Shown one piece after another: positions 56,458-64,000 of a stretch of 64,000 nucleotides of DNA. Source of the stretch: Schlesneria paludicola DSM 18645. GTDB taxonomy: Bacteria > Planctomycetota > Planctomycetia > Planctomycetales > Planctomycetaceae. A program made the translations under genes and the position numbers. The notes under the pieces were generated by a model that worked only from the letters and a program-made list of their open reading frames with translations, made no database searches and was not told where the DNA came from. The stretch covers positions 1,054,291 to 1,118,290 of the forward strand of contig NZ_JH636434.1 of NCBI RefSeq assembly GCF_000255655.1, given 5' to 3'. Position 1 is the first letter of the stretch; each line of letters begins with the position of its first letter.

Positions 56458-56832
56458 GTGGCCGCCCCGAAAGCATTCATTACCGACACCGAACTGGTCC
56501 TCCTCAAAGTCTTGTGGAGCGATCAGCCGCTTACGGCCCGAGAGATCGCGAGCCGGTTGTATGGGGAAGAAAGCGCTTCCGCGATCGGGACGGTGCAGAA
56601 GCTGATTCAGCGACTGGAGGAGAAGGAGCTCGTCTTGCGCGACCGTCGCGAGCCGGTACATCGCTTCTCCACCCGTGTGACGCGTGACGCGGTTGCAGGG
56701 ATGCAGTTGCAGGAACTGGCCGCAAAATTGTCGGACGGATCACTGTCGCCGTTCATCATGCACATGGTTCAGGCTGAGCGGTTGAGTCCAATAGAAAAGC
56801 AGGCGTTGCGGCGTCTGCTTGAGGAACAATAG
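56458..56832 (+). CDS. BlaI/MecI/CopY-family transcriptional repressor
   Basis: A 124-residue repressor. The N-terminal winged helix (about 8-80) has ITDTELVLLKVLWSDQPLTA, REIASRLYGE, TVQKLIQRLEEKELV and HRFSTRVTRD. A helical dimerisation part follows with DGSLSPFIMHM. In the family, proteolytic cleavage or release by an M56 sensor relieves repression. GTG at 56458 follows GGAG at the correct distance. The next gene starts 12 bases later and encodes the sensor. Confidence 0.93.
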   Translation: MAAPKAFITDTELVLLKVLWSDQPLTAREIASRLYGEESASAIGTVQKLIQRLEEKELVLRDRREPVHRFSTRVTRDAVAGMQLQELAAKLSDGSLSPFIMHMVQAERLSPIEKQALRRLLEEQ

Positions 56833-56844
56833 GAAGACTCGGCC

Positions 56845-58638
56845 ATGGACAGCGTTCTGAACGGCGTCGTTTCGAATACCGTCCTGGCGGGCGTACTGGC
56901 ACTTTTCACGTCTGGCATCCAACGGTTCTGGCACAACCCACAACTCGCGCATGCCCTTTGGTTTCTGGTACTCGCCAAGCTGATCACGCCCCCTCTATTC
57001 TCGGTCGCGCTGCCTGATCACCGGTTATTTTCTGTCAGCCGTGCAGCAGCACCGATTCTCGCTGACGATGTGGACACCTTGCAGCGGCCGGGGGACGGCG
57101 ACCTCTCATTGGCACCAACAATGTCACGGCCGGAGCCGATGCATCAGGAAGGTGGGCCGATTCGAGTGATGGTCGATTCAACGACGGAGCCAGCCGAGGT
57201 GACACCGATGTCGACGTCCCGCCGTCAGGCATCCCTTGTGTCAAGTTTGGCGATCCTGATCGCGGCGAACTGGCAGACGTGGCTGTGCGCCACCTGGGGT
57301 GCAGGTTTGATCGTTGGGGCGATCATCCATTGGAGACAGCTCGGTCGGTTCCGCACACTGTTTTCTGCTGCGGTCGACGCCGACGCCGAACTTCTCGACG
57401 ACACTCGAATGTTCGCGAAGCGGATGGGTTTACAGAGTTACCCATCGATTCGAGTCCTTCACGCCCACTTTCCACCGCTCGTCTGTGCCGGTTGGCGTCG
57501 CCATTTGCTACTGATGCCGGCCCGCCTGCTGAGAGAGCTGGATCGTGAGCAGTTGCACACGGTTCTGGTCCACGAGCTGGCGCACATTCGTCGCGGTGAC
57601 CATCTGATGCGGTGGTTCGAGATCCTCGTTCGAGGAGTCTTCTGGTGGCACCCGTTGGCCTGGTGGGCCAGCCACCAGCTTCGGCAGGCGGAAGAAGAAT
57701 GCTGCGATGCGTGGGTGGTCTGGGCGCTACCGAACGGTCAGCGAAGCTATGGAAAAGCGTTGTTGTGGACGGTCCAATTTCTCGCAGAGCGTCGCGTTGT
57801 TCCTGTTGTCGTAGGAGCAGCGTTTGGTGGTTCGCATGTGAAAAGGAGAATCGAGATGGTCATGACGAGAAAGCTGAACCGAAAAATGTCCTGGGGCGCG
57901 CTGTTCATGGTTGTGATCTCTGCGTTCTGCGTGCTGCCGGTGGCAGCTCAGAAACGTCCCGACAACGATGCTGTTGGGCGCGGGCTTGCCGAACGGGAGC
58001 CGGAGACAGAGGCGACACAGGCGCCAACCTCCGCCGCAGAAAGTCGTGATCTCGAGGCCAGAATCGAGCGACTAGAGCGGTTGCTGCAGGAATTGACGCT
58101 GACGGTCAAAAACTCCGCGACGAATTCCCGTGATGAACAACAGGGAAATCGCGGGAAGGCCTCGGATCAGCGCGGCGTACGCGATGTCGAACTTCGCCGT
58201 GGGACTGACGCGAAGGGCGCCGAGCAAATGCCCACAAGAGATTGGAAAGAGTGGTCTGCCAGAAACAATCGGCTCAAGGAAACCCTGCTCGCGCTCGACA
58301 AACAAGCTTGGGACGCCGCCAGTACGCGGGATTGGAAGGCGTACGAAAAACTCGTCCGGCCAGGCTACAACTGGGGCTACTTTGGAACGAGCCGTAACGC
58401 GCCCACCGTCGAGGAACTGCAGCGCAGACGCTATTTCGACGTGAAAATTCGTGAGGTCGAAGTCGGTAAGATCACCGAGGACGTCGCGTTTCTCAAATAC
58501 GTCTTTAGTTGCAAGGTCGAGGAAGCGGAGCAGGTCCAAACCTACCAAAATCATCAATCCATGCAAATCTGGACACTGATTGATGGCAATTGGCTCCTTA
58601 CGTATACAACGAACTTTGTCCTGATGGGAGGAGAATGA
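56845..58638 (+). CDS. BlaR1-like M56 metallopeptidase sensor with a C-terminal NTF2-like domain
   Basis: A 597-residue membrane protease. N-terminal helices (LAHALWFLVLAKLITPPLFS and later AIIHWRQ-flanking helices) surround the zinc-protease motif LVHELAHIRRGDHL (HELAH at 243-247). A further helix follows at about 349-370 (SWGALFMVVISAFCVLPVAA), then a short coiled coil (DLEARIERLERLLQELTL). The last ~120 residues, with LALDKQAWDAASTRDWKAYE and NWGYFGTS, look like an NTF2/SnoaL (DUF4440-type) domain. BlaR1 normally has a penicillin-binding sensor in this place. It would sense an unknown ligand outside the cell and cleave the neighbouring BlaI-type repressor. Confidence 0.85.
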   Translation: MDSVLNGVVSNTVLAGVLALFTSGIQRFWHNPQLAHALWFLVLAKLITPPLFSVALPDHRLFSVSRAAAPILADDVDTLQRPGDGDLSLAPTMSRPEPMHQEGGPIRVMVDSTTEPAEVTPMSTSRRQASLVSSLAILIAANWQTWLCATWGAGLIVGAIIHWRQLGRFRTLFSAAVDADAELLDDTRMFAKRMGLQSYPSIRVLHAHFPPLVCAGWRRHLLLMPARLLRELDREQLHTVLVHELAHIRRGDHLMRWFEILVRGVFWWHPLAWWASHQLRQAEEECCDAWVVWALPNGQRSYGKALLWTVQFLAERRVVPVVVGAAFGGSHVKRRIEMVMTRKLNRKMSWGALFMVVISAFCVLPVAAQKRPDNDAVGRGLAEREPETEATQAPTSAAESRDLEARIERLERLLQELTLTVKNSATNSRDEQQGNRGKASDQRGVRDVELRRGTDAKGAEQMPTRDWKEWSARNNRLKETLLALDKQAWDAASTRDWKAYEKLVRPGYNWGYFGTSRNAPTVEELQRRRYFDVKIREVEVGKITEDVAFLKYVFSCKVEEAEQVQTYQNHQSMQIWTLIDGNWLLTYTTNFVLMGGE

Positions 58639-58813
58639 GAGCAGGGAGCCACCAGGAATCCGGAACATTGTGAGTCCTTGATCCTGACCTGAATTCGGAC
58701 GGCAGATCATCGGTTTTTGCGTGCCGATCGACGTCGCACATTGCGTCGGAACTGGCGTTCAAGTAGCGTCACTCCATGGAATGGGCTTCTCCGATCTTTC
58801 GTTGGCGTCGATT

Positions 58814-61705
58814 ATGAATTCCCGGATCGTTTCCATCGCACTTGTGGCGCTGTTCATTTCGCGCAGTCTGACCGCTGATGATGTTCTCGTACTGTTTGAG
58901 AAGGCGCGGGAGAATTTCCAGCGTGGTCGGTATGAAGAGGCGATCGAGTGCCTTGACGAGTTCAAAGGAGACGCCGCAAAAGATCTTGATCCGGTCAAAG
59001 TCGCATTGTTACATCTCGAAGCGCAACTGGCACAAGGCGACGTCGTCGCAGCCGAAGAGACGCTCGCCGCATCGATGCAAGATCGCGAGTCAGCGGCGCT
59101 CCTTGCGCAGCGAGCGCGACTCCGGTTTGGTCAGGGCCGCTATGACGAAGCGAATCAGGATGTCGGTGCGGCATTGGCAATCGATGGAGATCAGTTGCTC
59201 GCACGACTCGTTCAAGCTCAGTTGTTCACGGAAAAGGGCGAACTGAAAAAGGCGGACGAGGCTTACCGTTGGTTTGTCCGCTTCTACAATCAGAAGCAGC
59301 CCGCGGATGCCGAGTCATTGGTCCTGGTGGCTCAAGGTGCGTCTCAGTATGCACTTTGGCACAGTTCCGCACAGATTCTCGATTTCTGCGTGAACACGGT
59401 TTCGGTCGATGCTCTGAAGGTGGATAAAACCTACTGGCAGGCCCATCTTGTCAGTGGTCGCCTGCTGCTCGAGAAGTACAACAAATCCCAGGGCCGTCCC
59501 GAACTGAAGGCGGCATTGGCGATCAACCCCAATGCCGCCGATGTCCACGTCGAACTCGCCAAGTCGGCAGTGGGTGATTACGACTGGGACGAAGTGGAAG
59601 AAGAGGCCAAGCGCGCCCTTCAGATTAATCCTCGCTCAACAGGGGCATTTCAGGCGCTCGCAACGGCCAAGCTCTATTTTCGCGACAGCGATGCCGCCGA
59701 GAAACTTCTGGCCGATGCCCTGCAAATCAATCCAGTTGAGACCGAGACGCTAGCGCTGCTCGCCGCACTTCGCATGCTGCAGGATGGGTGGCCCGATCCG
59801 ACGCGTTGGAAGGAACTGGTCGGACATCTCGATCATATCGCCGATCTCAAGCTTGCTGATCCCACGCGCTGTGAACAAATTCTGATTGATGTCGCCACGC
59901 GTAATCCCAAACCGGGAATTTTTCTCGCGTCACTCGCCGAAGTCGTGGATATGTTCCGTCAACATTCCGTGGCTGAACCGCTTCTCAAACAGGCGATTCT
60001 CCTAATGCCCCAGCTATCGCAGCCCAAGAATGCGCTGGGACAGCTCTACATGCAGACGGGCCAGATCGATGCAGCCAAGCGGACCTTGGATGAGGCGTTC
60101 AAAGCCGACCCTTATCATGTACGCGTCAGCAACATGCGTAAGGTTATCAAGGTGCTGGATGACTATGAGTCAATCGAGACCGCTCATTTCGTGATTCGCG
60201 CCGACGGCAAGCTCGACAAGCTGCTGGCACGCTACATGGGTGAATATCTGGAAGAAGTCTATCCCGAGCTGACATCCCTGTTTGGATATGAACCGGAGGC
60301 GCGGACGCAAATCGAGATCTATAACACCGCGAAGGGGCTGTCGGGGCACCAGTGGTTTAGCGCTCGCATGGTGGGATTGCCGTGGGTGCAGACAATCGGT
60401 GCATCAACTGGTGTGATCATCGCCATGCAAAGCCCGGGATCGATGGAAAAGCCACTAAACTGGGCTCGGGTTCTGAAGCACGAATTTGTCCATGTGCTGA
60501 CGCTGCAGCAAACCCAGTTCAATATCCCTCACTGGTATACCGAGGCGCTGGCCGTTCGATCTGAAGGTTATCCACGACCGGTGGAATGGAATGCGCTTCT
60601 CTTGGACCGCGTTCCGAAGGGCGAACTCAAAAATCTCGACAACCTGAGTATGGGATTCATTCGCGCAGGCAATATCGCAAATTGGAACTTTGCCTATTGT
60701 CAGAGCGTGCTGTATGCAGAATACATCGTCAAACGGTTCGGCGAGAAATCGCTCGCGGGGTTACTCGACGCATACCGACGCAATCTCTCGACCGATAAGG
60801 CCATTCCCGAAGTGTTTGGAGTCAGCAAAGAAGACTTTGAGCAAGGCTACCGGCAATACCTTGACGCCATCGTCGCCAGTCTGCACCGGACGGAAGCCGA
60901 TTCGGAGCTGAATCCATCGCGGGTCGAACGGGCTTACGAAAAGAATAAAGGCGATCCCGACGCCGCGGCCAACTATGCCCGCCTGATGCTGCTGATCCGG
61001 AAACGCAACGAAGCCAAGTCGATCGCTCAACAAGTTCTTAAGACGAATCCCAAACATCCGGTCGCAGCCGCGGTACTGGCCACGCTGTACTACCGAGAAG
61101 AAAAATTCGACGACGCCATTTCGGTCTTGGAACCTGCATTCGATAAGGAACACCCCAATAAGCGAATTCTCGAGATCCTGATGAAAACCCGATTGCAGCA
61201 GAAGCGGGCGGCCGAGGCGATCGAACTTTGTGAGCTGGGCAAACAGCATTTCCCCGACGAAAGCGAGTGGTGGAAGGGGATTGCCAATGCGGCGAAAATG
61301 ACGGGGGAACACGATCGACGCCGTGCCGCACTGGAAACACTTGTCCAAATTGAATCCGACGACCCAGCACCGCGAAAAGCATTGGCGGAAATGTCACTCG
61401 CCGACAAACAGTATGATCAGGCCTATCGCTTCGCCAAATTGGCGATCCACATTGATGTGCTGGATGCTGACATTCATCGGATGCTGGCCGAAGCCTTCCG
61501 CGGTCTTGAAGACTACAAGCGGTCGATTGAGGAATACGAGATTGCGCTGGAACTGAAACCGAAAGCGGTCGAGTTTCAATTGGGGCTGGTCGAGACTTAC
61601 ATCGCGGCGGGCCGAACGGACGAAGCCAAGAAACTCGTAGATGAGATCTTCAAGAGCAATCCCAACAATGAGCGGGTCCACGAACTGAAAGAGGCGATCA
61701 AGTAG
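58814..61705 (+). CDS. Secreted TPR protein with peptidase MA-type gluzincin domain
   Basis: A 963-residue exported protein with signal IVSIALVALFISRSLTAD. N-terminal TPR-like repeats (about 35-440; ARENFQRGRYEEAIECLDEF, AAKRTLDEAFKADPYHVRV) precede a peptidase MA domain. That domain has the zinc motif KHEFVHVLTLQQ (HEFVH at 556-560), the distal zinc Glu in PHWYTEALAV (E577), and IYNTAKGLSGHQWFSAR upstream. More TPRs fill the C-terminal ~300 residues. This layout is common in planctomycetes; substrate unknown. ATG at 58814 starts at the signal peptide. It lies 175 bases behind the M56 sensor and may belong to its regulon. Confidence 0.88.
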   Translation: MNSRIVSIALVALFISRSLTADDVLVLFEKARENFQRGRYEEAIECLDEFKGDAAKDLDPVKVALLHLEAQLAQGDVVAAEETLAASMQDRESAALLAQRARLRFGQGRYDEANQDVGAALAIDGDQLLARLVQAQLFTEKGELKKADEAYRWFVRFYNQKQPADAESLVLVAQGASQYALWHSSAQILDFCVNTVSVDALKVDKTYWQAHLVSGRLLLEKYNKSQGRPELKAALAINPNAADVHVELAKSAVGDYDWDEVEEEAKRALQINPRSTGAFQALATAKLYFRDSDAAEKLLADALQINPVETETLALLAALRMLQDGWPDPTRWKELVGHLDHIADLKLADPTRCEQILIDVATRNPKPGIFLASLAEVVDMFRQHSVAEPLLKQAILLMPQLSQPKNALGQLYMQTGQIDAAKRTLDEAFKADPYHVRVSNMRKVIKVLDDYESIETAHFVIRADGKLDKLLARYMGEYLEEVYPELTSLFGYEPEARTQIEIYNTAKGLSGHQWFSARMVGLPWVQTIGASTGVIIAMQSPGSMEKPLNWARVLKHEFVHVLTLQQTQFNIPHWYTEALAVRSEGYPRPVEWNALLLDRVPKGELKNLDNLSMGFIRAGNIANWNFAYCQSVLYAEYIVKRFGEKSLAGLLDAYRRNLSTDKAIPEVFGVSKEDFEQGYRQYLDAIVASLHRTEADSELNPSRVERAYEKNKGDPDAAANYARLMLLIRKRNEAKSIAQQVLKTNPKHPVAAAVLATLYYREEKFDDAISVLEPAFDKEHPNKRILEILMKTRLQQKRAAEAIELCELGKQHFPDESEWWKGIANAAKMTGEHDRRRAALETLVQIESDDPAPRKALAEMSLADKQYDQAYRFAKLAIHIDVLDADIHRMLAEAFRGLEDYKRSIEEYEIALELKPKAVEFQLGLVETYIAAGRTDEAKKLVDEIFKSNPNNERVHELKEAIK

Positions 61706-61719
61706 CCGACTTGATCGCC
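61693..61719 (+). terminator. Stem-loop overlapping the stop of the TPR gene
   Basis: Perfect 11-bp stem GGCGATCAAGT (61693-61703) / ACTTGATCGCC (61709-61719), loop AGCCG including the stop codon. No long T-run follows. It lies between convergent genes. Confidence 0.5.
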
Positions 61720-61746
61720 CCTTCGCTCGCGCTTCACGGGAACAAT

Positions 61747-62862
61747 TCAGATGGTGATCAACCGGTCGCGACCGGTGACGTCCCACATCTCCACCACTTT
61801 TCCGTCATCGATCACATACGCCTGCTTGTAGAGTGCGGACGTAGGGCAGACGTGCTTCGGAATCGCGTACAGTTCGTCCCCCGGTTGGAAGTTTCCTGCA
61901 AGCGGGGTCTGCAAGACAAGATGTTCTTCGTTATGAATCACCTGCTGCGCGTCCGGCAAATCGGGAAACATCACGCGAGTTCCCTTGGGTGGATCAGACG
62001 CAACCGACTTGCTACCCAAGTCGCACGTGACGCGATCGGATGCAGGACGACTCACAACACGTGTCAGCATGACGACGGCGGGCTTGAAGTCCATGTCGGG
62101 AAAGATCGTGTCATATCCAAAGTCATGAAAGACGCACGTTCCGGGTGCCAACTCAATCACAGGATCGGCAATCTTCGCGAAAATTGGAAATGACCCGGTA
62201 CCACCACAGAGAATTGCGGGAACGGGCCAACCACGACCGACGAATTCATCGCGAAGTCTGGAGGCCTTTTCCCATCCGGCATGCACAGCGGCGGTGCGTT
62301 CCTTCAAATCGGTCTGGGCATTGTGCCCGTCATAGAAGTGGAATCCCGCCGGCACCAGGGCAGGGGAGTCGACGATCTGCTGATAGAGTTCCGCCGCGCG
62401 AGGACCAGGCGTAATCCCGGTTCGGTGCATTCCAGAATCGAGGTCCAAAGCGACATGAATTTTCAGGCCGGCCGCACTCATGGCGTCATCCAGTTCCGAA
62501 ATCATATGTGAGTCATCGGCCGTCACGATGAAGCGCACATCGGAAAACTTCTGCAAAAAACGCACGGCGCGCGTGATGTTGGGCCCCACCAGATTGTAGG
62601 CTAGGAAAATATCCTTCGCCCCAGCTGTGGCGAGCATTTCCGCTTCAGCGAACGTCGCACATTTATGCTTGGTGATTCCCATTTCGAGTTCGATTTTTGT
62701 CACCGCCGGCATCTTGTGCGTCTTGCAATGAGGTCGCAATCGCTGCGGGCTTCCGGCAATCGCGATCATCTTTTTCAGATTCTCGATGACGATCGAGCGA
62801 TAAACGAGCAAAGCGGGAGAATAAATCTGCGAGGTATCAGCGATCGCGTAAACAGGTTCCAT
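61747..62862 (-). CDS. D-threonine aldolase / D-serine dehydratase-type PLP enzyme
   Basis: A 371-residue fold-type III PLP enzyme. The N-terminal barrel starts SPALLVYRSIVIENLKKM; the PLP lysine lies in RLRPHCKTHKM. Downstream are ALDLDSGMHRTGITPG and VPAILCGGTGSFPIF (phosphate-binding). The C-terminal metal-binding His/Cys site is suggested by IPKHVCPTSAL. The family splits D-threonine to glycine and acetaldehyde or deaminates D-serine; which one cannot be decided here. Cytoplasmic. Convergent with the TPR gene. Confidence 0.9.
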   Translation of the reverse strand: MEPVYAIADTSQIYSPALLVYRSIVIENLKKMIAIAGSPQRLRPHCKTHKMPAVTKIELEMGITKHKCATFAEAEMLATAGAKDIFLAYNLVGPNITRAVRFLQKFSDVRFIVTADDSHMISELDDAMSAAGLKIHVALDLDSGMHRTGITPGPRAAELYQQIVDSPALVPAGFHFYDGHNAQTDLKERTAAVHAGWEKASRLRDEFVGRGWPVPAILCGGTGSFPIFAKIADPVIELAPGTCVFHDFGYDTIFPDMDFKPAVVMLTRVVSRPASDRVTCDLGSKSVASDPPKGTRVMFPDLPDAQQVIHNEEHLVLQTPLAGNFQPGDELYAIPKHVCPTSALYKQAYVIDDGKVVEMWDVTGRDRLITI

Positions 62863-63122
62863 AACGTCTTGCTCGTCCTTAAAAATTCAAAAAAACAGTG
62901 GCACAGAAGCGCTGCCTCGACAAATCCATGACCAACGCCTGCAGGCTCGCTCGCCTGTTCGCGGCACGCTCATCAACGTCACAATTCCATTCTGAAGCTC
63001 GTCGAATGCCTTGTCTTACAAAAATCTTCGACTGGCCTGAGTGGGACGAGTGAGTCGCTGGAACGCACGGGGACTCGGCAAAGCCCTCCAGACCGACGTG
63101 TATTTTTCGTCCTGACAAACTA
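62863..63122. other. 260-base gap with weak repeat
   Basis: No gene. Bases 62909-62965 resemble 49232-49285 and may be a weak dispersed repeat. The remainder shows nothing specific. Confidence 0.4.
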
Positions 63123-64000
63123 CTAGGTCACTTTCTTGAGCTTGGTGACTCGCCCAGTTCCAACCCATTCTGCCACAAAAATGCTGCCATCACTGGCAAA
63201 ACAGGCGTCGTGCGGATGAACGAACTTGCCGTCCAGCCACTTGGATTTGTCCTCGCGAATCCCTTTTTCCGTCGTCACGCGAGCGACGTCGTCTCCCAGT
63301 CGCGCCACCACTTCGTTTTTCTCATTCAGCAAGGTGACACGGGCGTGAAGTTCCGGCACCACCATCAAGTTTTTCCACGTCTCCACATTGGCAGGAAGAC
63401 CGAACCCCTTGATGGTCTCGAGGTATTTTCCGTCCATCGTAAAGTATTGCAACGTATGATGAGCCCGATCACAGACGACAATCGACGGCTCGCGGCCTTC
63501 ACGCTTGTCCACCCAGATCCCGTGCGGCGTCGCGAATTTCCCCTCGCCCTCACCAACACCACCAAATGAACTTAACCATTTTCCATCTGCATTGTATCGG
63601 TGAACGTACGAAGCGCCGTAGCCATCCACGAGTAAGAACCCGCCATCGTCGAGAAAGGCGAAATTGGTCGGCAGGAATCGTTCGGGACCCCAGATTTTCG
63701 TCGGATCGGGCCGATCTTCGGGACGCGTATTCTCACCCTTCGCATAAACCCCCGATTCCATGGGAGCATAGCGCTGCCAGACAATTCCACCGCGAAGGTC
63801 CATCTTGGCAAACGTCTTCAAGTGCTGGTATGCACAGACGTACAAAAACTCTTGTTTTCCTTCCTGGCGAATTTCAATTCCATGGCCGCCGCCCTGGAAC
63901 TGCGAACCGAACGACCGGATGTATTTACCATCGGAATCGAATACGAAGATCGACGGATGGTCCTTCATATCCGTCCGGCCTTCGTGAATGACGTACAAGT
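63123..64000 (-). CDS. NHL-type six-bladed propeller protein (5' end outside window)
   Basis: The last ~292 residues of a larger protein; its N-terminus, and any signal peptide, lie beyond the right edge. NHL/propeller blades are visible as FVFDSDGKYIRSFGSQFQ, GHGIEIRQEG, HRYNADGKWLSSFGG, GKFATPHGIWVDKRE and LDGKFVHPHDACFASDGSIFVAEW. The protein ends TGRVTKLKKVT. Planctomycete members of this kind are usually secreted and thought to bind or hydrolyse peptides or sugars; no catalytic residues can be assigned. Confidence 0.8.
   Translation of the reverse strand, partial: LYVIHEGRTDMKDHPSIFVFDSDGKYIRSFGSQFQGGGHGIEIRQEGKQEFLYVCAYQHLKTFAKMDLRGGIVWQRYAPMESGVYAKGENTRPEDRPDPTKIWGPERFLPTNFAFLDDGGFLLVDGYGASYVHRYNADGKWLSSFGGVGEGEGKFATPHGIWVDKREGREPSIVVCDRAHHTLQYFTMDGKYLETIKGFGLPANVETWKNLMVVPELHARVTLLNEKNEVVARLGDDVARVTTEKGIREDKSKWLDGKFVHPHDACFASDGSIFVAEWVGTGRVTKLKKVT

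Overview
The window looks like a stretch of planctomycete chromosome (phylum Planctomycetota, probably order Planctomycetales). I infer this from the gene families. There is a large protein with a PVC-type haem-binding C-terminus, a secreted sulfatase, a PQQ-like propeller carrying EF-hands, an H4MPT-linked C1 (MfnF-like) gene, hydroxysqualene dehydroxylase, an ExbD/prenyltransferase-repeat pair, a planctomycete-style HINT polymorphic toxin and several dispersed palindromes. I saw no rRNA, tRNA or CRISPR array. Most of the window is single genes or short operons with long intergenic gaps.

Layout. 1-3.1 kb: the 3' end of a HINT polymorphic toxin with its putative immunity gene, followed by a duplicated HINT segment fused to a different toxin tip with a second putative immunity gene. 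Both toxin tips read as nucleotidyltransferase folds. 3.3-7.6 kb: a small lipoprotein, then a one-carbon/methyl-cycle neighbourhood (MfnF-like, ahcY, metF). 7.6-9.9 kb: an NfeD-like membrane protein and a secreted PQQ-like propeller. 10.3-14.9 kb: a housekeeping block, rplY-pth-rpsF-ssb-rplI-(terminator)-dnaB, without the rpsR usually found there. 15-20.5 kb: a FtsX-type permease, a methyltransferase and the PVC haem protein.

20.5-28.7 kb is accessory-like. It holds a PspF-like sigma-54 activator, a small unknown protein, an EamA/RhtA exporter, a degraded REP-associated transposase bounded by 38-bp inverted repeats, a 5'-truncated cREC-like gene, a DUF1643 gene, a HAD phosphatase, and several copies of two or three dispersed palindromic repeat families.

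28.7-39.1 kb: PQQ-type sugar dehydrogenase, MoxR ATPase, dihydrolipoyl dehydrogenase, macrodomain protein, truncated globin, sulfatase, CPBP protease, PilZ protein and pgk. 39.3-47.9 kb: envelope proteins (prenyltransferase-repeat protein translationally coupled to ExbD, Tat-exported beta-helix protein, DUF11 protein) and an NCS2 permease. 48.2-54.8 kb: mdh, hpnE, a DUF6941-like gene, a Tat-exported DMFase-beta-like protein and prfB with an intact programmed +1 frameshift. 55.4-64 kb: an OmpA lipoprotein with a clear terminator, a BlaI/M56 sensor pair behind a strong operator palindrome, a TPR/peptidase-MA protein, a D-threonine-aldolase-type enzyme and the 3' part of an NHL-propeller gene running off the right edge.
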